A DNA stretch of 64,000 nt. Source: Paenibacillus helianthi (GTDB taxonomy: Bacteria > Bacillota > Bacilli > Paenibacillales > Paenibacillaceae). The stretch covers positions 1 through 64,000 of the forward strand of contig NZ_LVWI01000042.1 of the NCBI RefSeq assembly GCF_001909055.1, in the 5' to 3' direction. Positions within the stretch are counted from its first letter, which is position 1. Every line of letters begins with the position of its first letter. The translations under genes and the position numbers were made by a program. The notes beneath the pieces are model-generated. The model was not told the DNA's origin and did not search any database. It saw nothing but the letters and a program-made list of their open reading frames with translations. Shown in pieces: positions 8,801-16,721 of this stretch.

Positions 8801-9904
8801 AGGGAATAAATTGCCGTCCTGATCATAAAAGGCTCCTTGCGGCACAGAAACGGTATACATGGTTTTCTCCAGCAACATGTTCGCAGGCGAGGCCGCATCT
8901 ACTGTGATGGTTCGCGTACCACCTCCTGTAACCGCTGTAGAATTGACATTAAAATATTTTATACTTCCTGCACTGTTGTTAACGGGTGTCAATGAGATTG
9001 CGCCTGTATTGGGCATCATCGGCCGGTCAAAATTCAGTTGGATATCACTTGCAGGATGAATACCAGTAGAACCTCCGGCAGGTGAAACGGTTCCCCCTAC
9101 TCCATTGCTTTTGGCCGTAAAGCTCCATACGCTGCCGCTGGATATCCCGGAAAAGGTGCGGTTATCGTCATCTTTGAGTGCATAGTTGTCGATCAGTACA
9201 TAATAAGTACCGCCTGGCGTCAGTCTACTGGCCAAGGTCATACTTACATTAGTGGTAGTGCCATCGCTTTGCACATTTACATAGGGTTCTCCGTCTCTGA
9301 ATTTGAACTCCTGAATAAGTGTATTGTCGGCTGAAGAGATGAGCTTTGCGGACCCTCCGCCTTTTTGCAGCTTCTTGTTGAGCTTAAAGTTTAACTGGTT
9401 CAGTGTTGTAGAATCAGGCCGTGAGTTGTTCACTGGTGAGAATTCAGTAATAGACACGGCGGCACTAACTTCAGGAGAAGTGGTGAATGTCCAGTTTGTC
9501 GCCGATGATTCCGCTCCCGAGCTATCTTTAAATAACCCCCTCGGAAGTGATACATTATAGCTTTTGTTGGCTTCAAGCGGCTTATTAGGCCCCCATTTGA
9601 TTTCAAAGTAATTAGAGGTTCCGACCAATCCGAGACTCCCTACGGGAATAGTAGCAAAAGGTGTACCTGCCTGGGTAATTGTGATATCTCCGCTCTGCGG
9701 AGTCACTACATGGTCAAAACTCAGTTTAATCGAGGAGCCTATGTTGATGTTGGTCTCCCCTGCAGCAGGTGAAGTTGCAGACAACCCGAACTCACTTGCG
9801 GCGAATACCGGCGATGTCCCAAGTCCTAGTGAAGGAGAGACCGTCCCCAAGAGTAATTCCCCTGCCAGAATGAGTGCTGCCCATATGGTAACTTTTCTTT
9901 TCAT
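5867..9904 (-). CDS. Large SLH-anchored surface protein with repeated Ig-like domains
   Basis: The protein has 1345 aa from ATG 9904 (GAGAGGAG about 11 nt upstream; the earlier ATG at 9934 has no ribosome site). The N-terminus MKRKVTIWAALILAGELLLG is a signal peptide. Residues about 40-500 hold four SbsA-type Ig-like repeats (xSPAxGxxxI...LxFDxPM). Residues about 500-920 hold about four SwmB-like repeats of about 100 aa, each with an LSSSFxVxVN-like strand and a V.Y..G...DxxGN end. The C-terminus has three SLH domains with the key motifs TRSE, TREQ and TRAQ. SLH domains bind pyruvylated secondary wall polymer, whose likely synthesis genes lie at 20.8-26 kb. It is an adhesin-like or structural surface protein; its exact role is unknown. 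Confidence 0.92.
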   Translation of the reverse strand: MKRKVTIWAALILAGELLLGTVSPSLGLGTSPVFAASEFGLSATSPAAGETNINIGSSIKLSFDHVVTPQSGDITITQAGTPFATIPVGSLGLVGTSNYFEIKWGPNKPLEANKSYNVSLPRGLFKDSSGAESSATNWTFTTSPEVSAAVSITEFSPVNNSRPDSTTLNQLNFKLNKKLQKGGGSAKLISSADNTLIQEFKFRDGEPYVNVQSDGTTTNVSMTLASRLTPGGTYYVLIDNYALKDDDNRTFSGISSGSVWSFTAKSNGVGGTVSPAGGSTGIHPASDIQLNFDRPMMPNTGAISLTPVNNSAGSIKYFNVNSTAVTGGGTRTITVDAASPANMLLEKTMYTVSVPQGAFYDQDGNLFPASGPLTWSYTTSEITGFGIESLTPVDRSEAVGLNPTIKITFNRNVVQNNAVANPVTLYKGDGTKLNSNLSPGATAKEFIVTPAAAFENNTTYYLDIANGAFVDANNSQVIYGGLSGKNAWSFQTYSLDKTAPVLALAQLDNTRTIRLKYDEILKTDASLLPSSFVVIVNDEKRAIDGISIQGDSIYITLSTGVAVGQVIKISYTGGLRTIQDLSGNVASTFSQRQVTNGVQSALTTLKDGILTEKTVLLNFNDTLKAANSNAYSQFNVYADGSSLGVNTITSSGATVYLSLNNAATNTQIIRVSYSAGSYPVQDMNGQNVANFSDVYIRNSGDTVAPAFQSATGSGNKIVLTYNEGLSSTSLPMNSQFSVLVGSTPNYVTGVDVSGAQVTLKLQSALAVNQPTTVSYVPGTTGISDLNGNRAPYLNLQPVNVSGTSGTTVPNISSATITGDELTLTFSKTMQASSTLNANQFAVRFDGSSIGVQSYYMSGNTLKLVLSSVAKTGQAVDVSYMSSSGTISDQSGTTLSSFSALTVQNLTGITGNASIAGSPSYLGILAASEFGKEYPLLKSDSSTTVDDRSVYSQSAKRYNLTADRLKASYDFVYKLGSSAVAFEVPSTESSAYVSVPLKPLLDAVNRDSKAVFLVRYGDHLYSLGLNNVNMNSLAATLIADSNNISLVLRLEKVPAGTFTPFEQKLQTQGLRTITGLMDIRLSAAVNGNYTSTTALSVPAEYTVRTTATLNGDQTSAARLDLAYYDATYLPTKISAAGSYTVIKASTTGNQVVGTFLSTRSFSDMSSHWSKAIVSQLAAKNIIDSSYGSAFMPEQKITRSEFAIMLSRGLGLLGDRETAQRFRDVQPSTQTGDYIGAAAKAGIITGNTDATFRPSDNITREQMAIMMIRAMEYTGHPITLNGSSASALAAFKDRSSIQSQAAEFVAKAVQQGIILGMTTTKFQPQGNATRAQAAVMLQRMLTMAGYL

Positions 9905-10040
9905 GTGGTGATAGACTCCTCTCAAGCCATACATTCGTTTTTACATATATTCTTATATTTCGGCTACAAGGCTTCCAAAGTTTAGAAGACTTCCAGGATG
10001 GGATAGAGGGGAATACAAACCATTACATTTCCAGGCGCAC

Positions 10041-10091
10041 AAAAAAGCCCGCAGCAGCTGGCTCTAATGATCAAAGCGCTGTCCTGCGGGC
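10041..10091 (-). terminator. Terminator after metK
   Basis: GCCCGCAG (10047-10054) pairs with CTGCGGGC (10084-10091). The minus strand then runs into six T. The long loop holds a secondary stem around CAGC/GCTG. It lies 75 nt past the metK stop. Confidence 0.85.
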
Positions 10092-10165
10092 GAGCATATA
10101 ATAAGGAAGAAACTCGTTATATCAGAGCAATATGCATGCCCAGTGTTGTGAAAATCACCTGTATC

Positions 10166-11368
10166 TTATAGTCCTGCCTGAGTCTTCAGCATTTGGGCTT
10201 TGTCTACCCGTTCCCATGGAAGGTCAATATCCGTACGTCCAAAATGGCCATACGCTGCGGTTTGTCTATAGATAGGCTTACGCAGATCCAGCATTGAAAT
10301 GATTCCGGCTGGACGAAGATCAAAATTGCTGCTAATCAGCTCGGCAAGCTTTTCTTCACTGATTTTACCTGTTCCGTATGTATCCACATTAATCGAGACA
10401 GGATTAGCTACCCCAATGGCATAAGCCAATTGAATCTCACATTTGTCAGCCAAGCCGGCAGCAACCAGATTCTTAGCCACGTAACGGGCTGCATAAGCCG
10501 CAGAACGGTCAACTTTCGTCGGATCCTTCCCTGAGAACGCACCACCGCCATGACGGGCATAACCGCCATAGGTGTCGACGATAATCTTACGTCCGGTCAG
10601 ACCTGCATCGCCTTGTGGACCACCAATGACAAAACGTCCTGTCGGATTAATAAAGTACTTCGTGTTTTCATCAAGCAGCTCAGCCGGAACTACGGGCAGA
10701 ATCACATATTCCTTAATATCAGCCTGAATCTGTTCAAGCGAGATTTCTTCCGCATGCTGTGTAGAGACTACTATGGTGTCCACTCGAACCGGTCTATCAT
10801 TGTCGTATTCAATGGTTACCTGTGTTTTGCCGTCGGGACGCAAATACTCCAAGGTACCATCCTTACGGACCTCAGACAAGCGGCGGGCAATACGGTGAGA
10901 CAATGCAATGGGCAGCGGCATTAATTCAGGAGTTTCATTGGTAGCAAAACCAAACATCAGTCCTTGATCGCCGGCACCAATATTTGCAGTTTCCTCAGCA
11001 ACCTGTGCAGGGTCCCGGTTCTCCAGTGCAGCATTGACCCCTTGGGCAATGTCTGCTGACTGTTCATTTAATGAGCTCAAAACGGCACATGTATTATAGT
11101 CAAAACCGAATTTCGCACGCGTATAGCCAATTTCCTTGATGGTATTGCGAACAATTGCCGGGATATCCACATATTCCGATTTGGTGCTGATCTCACCAAT
11201 GACCAATACCAGACCTGTTGCAACAGCAACTTCACAAGCCACACGGGCATTAGGATCATTAGCCAAAAAAGCATCGAGGACCGCATCGGAGATCTGATCG
11301 CAGATTTTATCCGGATGTCCCTCGGTTACAGACTCTGAAGTAAACAAATGACGTCCTTTAATAGACAA
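10166..11368 (-). CDS. metK: S-adenosylmethionine synthetase
   Basis: The protein has 400 aa, the normal family length. It makes SAM from methionine and ATP in the cytoplasm. Motifs seen are [20 protein letters not shown] at the N-terminus, [12 protein letters not shown] in the middle, and [20 protein letters not shown] near residue 270, which holds the ATP/phosphate-binding lysine and arginine. The start codon is TTG 11368 with GGGAGG 8 nt upstream. I looked for a SAM-I (S-box) riboswitch in the upstream 170 nt and saw none, so it is not under that common control here. It is flanked by terminators on both sides and is probably monocistronic. Confidence 0.97.
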   Translation of the reverse strand: MSIKGRHLFTSESVTEGHPDKICDQISDAVLDAFLANDPNARVACEVAVATGLVLVIGEISTKSEYVDIPAIVRNTIKEIGYTRAKFGFDYNTCAVLSSLNEQSADIAQGVNAALENRDPAQVAEETANIGAGDQGLMFGFATNETPELMPLPIALSHRIARRLSEVRKDGTLEYLRPDGKTQVTIEYDNDRPVRVDTIVVSTQHAEEISLEQIQADIKEYVILPVVPAELLDENTKYFINPTGRFVIGGPQGDAGLTGRKIIVDTYGGYARHGGGAFSGKDPTKVDRSAAYAARYVAKNLVAAGLADKCEIQLAYAIGVANPVSINVDTYGTGKISEEKLAELISSNFDLRPAGIISMLDLRKPIYRQTAAYGHFGRTDIDLPWERVDKAQMLKTQAGL

Positions 11369-11533
11369 TACAACAACCTCCCATATTGTTTATTTGACAC
11401 TGTATAAAGAGATTTTTCGTGAATACCAGACTAAATATCTCATAAAAAATAGAATTGGACCAGCCTGTCCACTTCCGTCTAGCATTACTTAATACCCTCG
11501 ACTCAATAATCATAGTTTTTGTTGAATAAGTTC

Positions 11534-11565
11534 AAAAAATGAACCTTTTCCGATTGGAAAAGGTT
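11534..11565 (-). terminator. Terminator after the SASP gene
   Basis: AACCTTTTCC (11542-11551) and GGAAAAGGTT (11556-11565) form a perfect 10-bp stem with a GATT loop, followed on the minus strand by six T (complement of A534-539). It lies 60 nt after the SASP stop. Confidence 0.88.
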
Positions 11566-11625
11566 ATGGCTTTCCTCAAAAGTCATATTATCTTATTTGC
11601 CGGATGGTGTCAATTCAAGCCATTC

Positions 11626-11895
11626 TTATTTAAAAAGAGACTGCTCAGCCTGCTTCACAAGCCTCTTGGTAATTTCTCCACCAACAGATCCATTGTCTCG
11701 GGAAGTAAGATGTCCCAGATAAGAATATCCATACCCTATGGAACCACCGGTTACACCAAGTTCAGAGGCAAATTCAGTATCTGCTCCCCCGCTAGAAGGA
11801 GCACCATATAAACCAAACTCAGAAGCAATTTCGTATTGCATTTGTTTGAGCATTGCCCGGCTTTCGGGTACCACTGTACGATTAGCACGTGCCAT
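11626..11895 (-). CDS. Small acid-soluble spore protein, alpha/beta type
   Basis: The protein has 89 aa. This family coats and protects spore DNA from UV and is degraded by Gpr at germination. Typical features are the helix MLKQMQYEIASEFGL, the GPR-like cleavage context EFASELGV, and the second helix with GSVGGEITKRLVKQAEQ. ATG 11895 is preferred because AGGAGGTG lies 7 nt upstream; an in-frame TTG at 11901 overlaps that site. A possible sigma-G promoter lies about 100 nt upstream. Expected expression is in the forespore late in sporulation (family knowledge). Confidence 0.95.
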   Translation of the reverse strand: MARANRTVVPESRAMLKQMQYEIASEFGLYGAPSSGGADTEFASELGVTGGSIGYGYSYLGHLTSRDNGSVGGEITKRLVKQAEQSLFK

Positions 11896-12001
11896 AATCA
11901 AGCACCTCCTGATGATTGTTAAGAATACAGGAAGTATTGTGCGCTTGATCCATAATCCCGAGTCATTTCAATGTTTGTCAGTCATGGCAATCCGTTCCGA
12001 G

Positions 12002-12030
12002 AGTATGATCAAGCCATCTTTAGGGTATCC
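12002..12030 (-). promoter_or_regulatory. Possible sigma-G/F promoter of the SASP gene
   Basis: On the minus strand GGATA (12026-12030) and CATACT (12002-12007) are separated by 18 nt, close to the sigma-G pattern GNATR-N18-CATNNTA. It would start transcription near 11994, about 100 nt before the SASP start codon. The match is partial and short. Confidence 0.35.
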
Positions 12031-12041
12031 TATCTGGTAAG

Positions 12042-12122
12042 TAAGCCGAAACGGCTTCGCCGTCCTTTACAGTATCCGTTCAGCGAGAAATATAAAATCA
12101 TTTATTGCGTGAAACATATAAG
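12042..12122. repeat. Interspersed intergenic repeat, copy A
   Basis: This copy has three blocks shared with copies elsewhere in the window: AACGGCTTCGCCGTC (12050-12064), TATCCGTTCAGC (12073-12084) and GCGTGAAAC (12107-12115). The order and spacing are the same as in copy C at 32181-32262. The GAAACGG and CCGTTC parts can pair, so a transcript would fold. It lies between the SASP gene and the small secreted-protein gene and could stand in for the missing terminator of the latter. Confidence 0.75.
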
Positions 12123-12172
12123 ACCCATATTCCAACAAATGCAATTTCAAAAATACGTGTATTCAGTATTGG

Positions 12173-12736
12173 TTATTTTAACGTATATGTGCCGCGAACC
12201 ATGACAACCAGACCCAACGTTTGACCGTCTTGGACAGTTATCCCCCGGCCTTCACGTGGAAAAGATAGCAAGTGGTTTGTCGGAGCTGCAGTTCCATTGG
12301 CAAGATCTACTCCGTCGGTCAGGTCACCGACGCCATTGCTGTCTTGCGTAGTAATTACTGCCTTACCGGCACGTACAATAAACTCGGCACCTGCTCCTGC
12401 AATCAGGGTTTGACCTGGCTTCACATCGACAATAACATACGCAGTTGAGGCAATCTGGGCCGGTGTGCTTGATGGTCCAGGGGTAGGAGTTTTGCTTGGT
12501 GCGGCAGTTGTTGCGGGGGTAGCTGTTGCCACTGGTGCTTGAGTAGCAGTTCCACCACCCTGAAGTGCTTTCTGAATTTGCTGGTCCACATAACTTTTGG
12601 TTACAACCGGATCATCGGCTGTTCCTGGCTGCGAGCCTACACTTGCTCCTTCGGCAAAAGGATTCATAATGGATCCTGCGACAAGAGTGATACCTAGAAC
12701 TGCAGTAAGCGCAGAAATTTTTGTTAGTTTATTCAT
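12173..12736 (-). CDS. Small secreted protein of unknown function beside the S-layer gene
   Basis: The protein has 187 aa from ATG 12736; the region before this ATG overlaps the upstream terminator, so longer starts are unlikely, though the ribosome site (GAAAGGG, about 17 nt away) is poor. Residues 1-29 (MNKLTKISALTAVLGITLVAG) look like a signal peptide. Then come a charged segment with YVDQQIQKALQ, a Pro/Thr/Ala linker (TATPATTAAPSKTPTPGPSS) and a C-terminal domain of about 90 aa with VDVKPGQTLIAGAGAEFIVRAGKA and TVQDGQTLGLVVMVRGTYTL. I cannot name the domain, but it looks like a compact beta fold. It lies directly after the main S-layer gene and its terminator, which suggests a cell-surface role. 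Confidence 0.75.
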   Translation of the reverse strand: MNKLTKISALTAVLGITLVAGSIMNPFAEGASVGSQPGTADDPVVTKSYVDQQIQKALQGGGTATQAPVATATPATTAAPSKTPTPGPSSTPAQIASTAYVIVDVKPGQTLIAGAGAEFIVRAGKAVITTQDSNGVGDLTDGVDLANGTAAPTNHLLSFPREGRGITVQDGQTLGLVVMVRGTYTLK

Positions 12737-12782
12737 ACGTCTATAGTTCAGCCCTTTCTCATTCTGATAAAAATAACTAAAT

Positions 12783-12815
12783 AAAAAGGCAGAGAGCATC
12801 ACTGCTCTCTGCCTT
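12783..12815 (-). terminator. Terminator after the main S-layer gene
   Basis: A perfect 13-bp stem (12786-12798 with 12803-12815, sequence AAGGCAGAGAGCA) with a 4-nt loop is followed on the minus strand by TTTTTATTT. It lies 22 nt past the stop codon at 12838. The long perfect stem fits a highly transcribed gene. Confidence 0.95.
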
Positions 12816-12837
12816 AATGTAAAGCTTAAGTGAAATA

Positions 12838-15657
12838 TTATTTCACTGTGATGCTTGTGCCAGTAGTGATTGGGTTAGCGAATGGACTTGGTGATTTAAC
12901 AACGTCAGTTACAGTATTAGCCGCATTGGAAACTCTAACAGTTAATGTTGCAACCTTGTTCACATCAAACGTTCCATTAGAAGCAGTGGAAGCAGTTTGA
13001 ATCAGGATATCACCAGCAGTGTAAGTACCACTACCATCAACATCTAGGAACAATTGACCAGTAGCGTCAACCAGTTGTTTGAAGGTAACTACATATTTAC
13101 CTGCATCAGTACCAGTACCTGGTGCAAATGTAGCAATGTTTTGAACATTGGATCCAGCTACAGTTACGTTATTGATTACGAATTCGAAGTCATCGTAAGT
13201 TCCAGCCGTTACTGTAGATACATTTTCACTGAATCCAAGAACAACCAAACCATTGCTGGAGATTGTTGCAGAATTCATAACTGGTGATACATCATCGTTT
13301 AGACCCAGACCGGAAACAGCAACCGCATTAGCGATATTTCCAGCTTTGTCTTTAACATTAGTGACATTCAGTGTGTAACCTTCAGTGGATGCGATAGAGC
13401 CAGCTGGCAAGTTGATAACTGCAGTAATACCAGTTGCTGCACTTTCAGAAACACCAGAATCCAACACAACTGTTACATAAGCTCCGGATGGAAGTGCTTT
13501 ACCATTGAGCAAGTAATTGCTTACGTTTTGAACAGATACCAGATCAAGACCGATGTTGTCTTTCATGGTGATCTTAATTTGGTTACCAGCCAAACGATTT
13601 GCAGCTGGTACTGGAGTTGCAGTAGTTGCTACTTCTGGTTTGCCGCTATCGGAAGAAGCACCCACAGTAAAGCTCAGAACAGCTGCACCGTTACTGTTTG
13701 TTTGAGTGGATTTATCCTTAGCAACGCCATTGTTTACACGCAGAGTGTAAGTACCGGAAGTCAGAGCTGTACTTGTAGTAACACGCAATTGTGTGGAATC
13801 ATTTGCGTCACCAATAGCTGACACAAGTGTAGGGCTATTAACTACCACACCATTAGCATTGATCAAGCTGAATGCACTAGCGCTACCGGAAGCTGTAACA
13901 TCTTCACTGAACTTAACAACAATTTCGCCAGTAGCGATTTTGCTAGTGTCATAAGATGCGGATTGAACCACAGGAGCAATTACGTCCTTAGTCAACGTAA
14001 CAGCATGACTTGTAGTTGTTTTAGCATTACCCAAAGTATCTTGGATTGCGTCTGTAAGGATCAATGTACCAGTGAAAGTACCGGCAGAGTTGAAAGGTAC
14101 AGTTCCAAGTTCAACATTAAGATTTTTTCCATCAGGTTTGGAGTTCAATACTGTTACAGGGTTTCCGTTACCATCAAGAAGTTTAACTGCACCAGTAATT
14201 GGAGCTGCAACATTCTTGTCAAATACAACTTTGATCAAGTTATCGCGTGTTGCTGTTACACTTTGAACTACCGGAGCTACTACGTCAGAGGACACAGCCA
14301 CAGACAAAGCAGTTGGGTTTGGAGCCAAGAAGTTGCCAGCGAAATCTTTGAAGTTCAAAGCGCTGATTTCATAGGATTTACCAGCAGTCAGAGTTTGACC
14401 AGTTGTTACTTTAATTGTTGTAGGAGTGGAACCAGCTTCGGATTTTGCAGCTGTGCCACCTACATATACGATTGCGCCAGTTGGATCAACCGGTTCGGAG
14501 AAGGTAAGAGTAACAACGTTTGTAGTTGTCTTAGCTGTTGCACTAGCAGCAGTAAGTACTGGAGCTACGGAATCACTGGAAGTCAAAGTTGCAGTGTAAT
14601 CAGCAACTGTTGCAGCAGATGTATCTTTTACGCCAGTAACAGTGAATTTGAATGGAGTTCCGGCAGTGATTCCACCAAGGCTCGAATTCAAAGCAGCTGG
14701 AGTTGTGATTGTTACAGTTCTCTTATCAGCGCCCAATTCAATGTCAGTTCCGTTTGTTCCTTTAGCAGGAATAGCCTGAGCTTTAGACATTGCATTAGTT
14801 TGGTAAGTATAGTTAGTTACTGTTTCTGCGGAAGTTTCATCCACAGTTCTGTTGAATACTACTTGAATTTGCTTAGCATTCAGAACAGTTACAGTTTTAA
14901 CTTGTGGAGCAGTCAGTGTAACTGTGTACTTGTAGGAGTAACCGTTGTAAGTGAAACTCACTTCAGTTGCTTTGTCAGCCACAAGAGCTGTAGCCAATTT
15001 GATTTCGGCAGTTTTGCCGTCAACAAATGTTACGCTCAAAGTTGAAGCATCCAAAACTTCTACAGTTTTGATTGCTGGAGCTTTAGTCATAGTGTCAACT
15101 GCATAAGCTGCTTCTACTACCAAAGAGCGAGTAGCGTTAGCTTTGAAGTTAGTACCTTGAGCAACCAGTCCTGCGTTGATAACTGCTTGAGCATAGCCCT
15201 TAGCCCATGCAGATGCGGAGTTATCAGTTGTAGCTGGAGTTTCAAGTTTCAGAGCGCGGAACAATACGGCCGCTACTTCTTCAACTGTTACTTTACCATT
15301 GTAGTCGAAGATACCTTTAACAGTATCTTTACCTTGCATCAATTTAGCTGCAGAAGCTGCTTCGATGTAAGGAACTGCCCAGTTACTTGCTGTGTAACCT
15401 TTGTCTTTGTAAGACAGTTTGCCAGTTACTTCAGTAAGACCGAACAATTTAGTAACGATCTTAGCAAACTCAGCACGAGTCAGATCTTTTTCAAGATGAG
15501 CTTTACCGTCTGGATATCCGTTAAGGACACCCTTAGCTGCTAAAGCATCAAATTTTGCTTGTGGAGTTGTTGCAGTTGCAGTTTCACCAAACGCTACAGA
15601 GGCAAACATCGAGAATGCCATTGCTGTAGATAATGCTACGGATAAAATTTTCTTCAT
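12838..15657 (-). CDS. Probable major S-layer protein, N-terminal SLH domains
   Basis: The protein has 939 aa from ATG 15657 (AAGGAGGAG about 11 nt upstream). MKKILSVALSTAMAFSMFAS is a clear signal peptide. Residues about 28-190 hold three SLH domains; the first keeps the anchoring motif TRAE, the second has TVEE and the third TRSL, so only one is canonical. The rest is a chain of about seven Ig-like repeats of about 90-110 aa with a recurring APVVQSVTATRDNLIKVVF-like start. Codons are strongly biased to GTT, ACT, GCT, GCA and GTA, unlike most neighbours, which fits very high expression. The long AT-rich leader upstream and strong terminator fit as well. The name S-layer protein rests on architecture and expression signals. 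Confidence 0.9.
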   Translation of the reverse strand: MKKILSVALSTAMAFSMFASVAFGETATATTPQAKFDALAAKGVLNGYPDGKAHLEKDLTRAEFAKIVTKLFGLTEVTGKLSYKDKGYTASNWAVPYIEAASAAKLMQGKDTVKGIFDYNGKVTVEEVAAVLFRALKLETPATTDNSASAWAKGYAQAVINAGLVAQGTNFKANATRSLVVEAAYAVDTMTKAPAIKTVEVLDASTLSVTFVDGKTAEIKLATALVADKATEVSFTYNGYSYKYTVTLTAPQVKTVTVLNAKQIQVVFNRTVDETSAETVTNYTYQTNAMSKAQAIPAKGTNGTDIELGADKRTVTITTPAALNSSLGGITAGTPFKFTVTGVKDTSAATVADYTATLTSSDSVAPVLTAASATAKTTTNVVTLTFSEPVDPTGAIVYVGGTAAKSEAGSTPTTIKVTTGQTLTAGKSYEISALNFKDFAGNFLAPNPTALSVAVSSDVVAPVVQSVTATRDNLIKVVFDKNVAAPITGAVKLLDGNGNPVTVLNSKPDGKNLNVELGTVPFNSAGTFTGTLILTDAIQDTLGNAKTTTSHAVTLTKDVIAPVVQSASYDTSKIATGEIVVKFSEDVTASGSASAFSLINANGVVVNSPTLVSAIGDANDSTQLRVTTSTALTSGTYTLRVNNGVAKDKSTQTNSNGAAVLSFTVGASSDSGKPEVATTATPVPAANRLAGNQIKITMKDNIGLDLVSVQNVSNYLLNGKALPSGAYVTVVLDSGVSESAATGITAVINLPAGSIASTEGYTLNVTNVKDKAGNIANAVAVSGLGLNDDVSPVMNSATISSNGLVVLGFSENVSTVTAGTYDDFEFVINNVTVAGSNVQNIATFAPGTGTDAGKYVVTFKQLVDATGQLFLDVDGSGTYTAGDILIQTASTASNGTFDVNKVATLTVRVSNAANTVTDVVKSPSPFANPITTGTSITVK

Positions 15658-15781
15658 AACCTTTTTTTCTCCTCCTTGGACGTTCATGAACTGAGATTTT
15701 TCTTTAGTTGGGTAGCTCATGTCACTCATTAGCCGATGCACCCCCTTTCCCGAGTTGAGCATATTAAGTATAAATAATGTC

Positions 15782-15797
15782 TGTGACGGGTATCACA
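15782..15797. promoter_or_regulatory. CRP/FNR-type operator (TGTGA-N6-TCACA)
   Basis: TGTGACGGGTATCACA is an exact match to the CRP/FNR family consensus, which in Bacillus is the binding site of the oxygen-responsive Fnr. It lies 125 nt before the S-layer start codon, downstream of the promoter at 15855-15883 and next to a second -10-like sequence (TATACT, 15767-15772). It could act as a repressor or roadblock site on the upstream promoter or as a regulator of a second one. By chance such a 10-base match is expected well under once in this window. Confidence 0.45.
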
Positions 15798-15854
15798 GAA
15801 ACTTGTAAACAGGTTGAAGACAGAGTAATACTAGATTCCTAATTCTACCTAAGT

Positions 15855-15883
15855 ATTATACAATGTGCCTCAAGTCACGTAAA
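15855..15883 (-). promoter_or_regulatory. Sigma-A promoter candidate for the S-layer gene
   Basis: On the minus strand TTTACG (15878-15883) and TATAAT (15855-15860) are separated by 17 nt. The -10 is perfect and the -35 matches 4 of 6. Transcription would start near 15848, giving a leader of about 190 nt. Confidence 0.5.
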
Positions 15884-16187
15884 GCTAATTTTTCCAATCG
15901 GCTATGCTCTCCGATATTGCAAATGCCGTGGGTAAATGACTCTACACCTTAAACGCAGAAGATTCAGAAAAGTTGCGCTTTGTTCAAAATATTTTTTTAA
16001 GGACTGTGACCCGGCATTTTTCCATTAGAAGATACATTATGTATGTTCTACTAACTATTGTTAATGATGGGGGGGCTACGGGACTCAGTATAGCATAGAG
16101 ACTTTTAAAACGTCATTAAGCAATATTTGTTAAGTAAATAAACATAATTATCCTATTTCAAACCGTTCTTTGATAATAAGAGCAAAC

Positions 16188-16211
16188 AAAAAGCGCCCTT
16201 CTAGGCGCTTT
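16188..16211 (-). terminator. Terminator after the 16227-16568 gene
   Basis: AAAGCGCC (16190-16197) pairs with GGCGCTTT (16204-16211), followed on the minus strand by TTTTTGTTT. It lies 16 nt past the stop at 16227. Confidence 0.85.
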
Positions 16212-16226
16212 CTCTATAGCTATAGT

Positions 16227-16568
16227 CTAACGAATCTTCATTGATAGTTGAATCAATTCCTGACGTTTCTCAGGGCTGGCGTTTACGTTCTCGTACATTG
16301 CATCAATTGCCCCGCGATTTTCGCGGTAGGTCTTCTCATGTTTGATCGTAGTATGCGACCATTCAATTAGAGCATTCTCTGCAGAGACAAGATCATTATA
16401 TGCGTCATGGAATCCTGTAGCCTGTACAAGCTCTTCCATAACCTCTTGCGTTATCTCCTGCAATGCACGTTTTGCGGCAATTTCCTTTTCCATAACTTTT
16501 GCTCTATTCTCAAACGCATTCTTTGCTTTCATGTAGTCTAGCTGTGCTTTTGATAAAATCGGTTTCAT
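16227..16568 (-). CDS. Hypothetical helical protein, 113 aa
   Basis: Not recognised. The sequence is charged and almost wholly helical, with heptad-like runs such as DYMKAKNAFENRAKVMEKEI and EITQEVMEELVQATGFHDAY, so a coiled coil is likely. There is no signal peptide, membrane segment or Cys. ATG 16568 has AAAGGTGA about 9 nt upstream, and a good terminator follows, so the gene looks real and monocistronic. It lies between two S-layer-type genes but looks cytoplasmic. No function is proposed. Confidence 0.7.
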   Translation of the reverse strand: MKPILSKAQLDYMKAKNAFENRAKVMEKEIAAKRALQEITQEVMEELVQATGFHDAYNDLVSAENALIEWSHTTIKHEKTYRENRGAIDAMYENVNASPEKRQELIQLSMKIR

Positions 16569-16675
16569 CGATGGCTTTCACCTTTCAGAAAATATTATTT
16601 TCTAAGTTATTGTAACGTAAAACGATACAGATTACAAAGTTAATGTCGATGGCAGATATTTTCCATTACAAAAGA

Positions 16676-16706
16676 ACAGGCCCGCGAACAGTTTTCGCGG
16701 ACCTGT
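16676..16706 (-). terminator. Terminator after the 16722-20675 SLH gene
   Basis: A 13-bp stem (16676-16688 with 16694-16706, one mismatch) around a 5-nt loop is followed on the minus strand by TCTTTTG. It lies 16 nt past the stop at 16722. Confidence 0.85.
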
Positions 16707-16721
16707 CGTTCTATTCCTACA

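Larger units (their letters stand above)
15658..16187 (-). other. Long 5' leader/promoter region of the S-layer gene
   Basis: 530 nt without a credible gene. It holds the ribosome site of the S-layer gene, a short frame (MLNSGKGVHRLMSDM, from 15762) that runs in frame into the S-layer start without its own clear ribosome site, a TGTGA-N6-TCACA box, and at least one good sigma-A promoter. The part from 15960 to 16187 is AT-rich with no feature I can name. Long leaders are common for S-layer genes and often stabilise the mRNA. Confidence 0.6.

Noticed and set aside
11369-11540. SAM-I riboswitch before metK
   Set aside because: Looked for the S-box core and terminator/antiterminator; not seen in the 170-nt leader.
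13963-15045. 360-codon open frame opposite the S-layer gene
   Set aside because: It is rich in Ser and Cys with no domain, has no ribosome site, and follows from the codon bias of the S-layer gene on the other strand.
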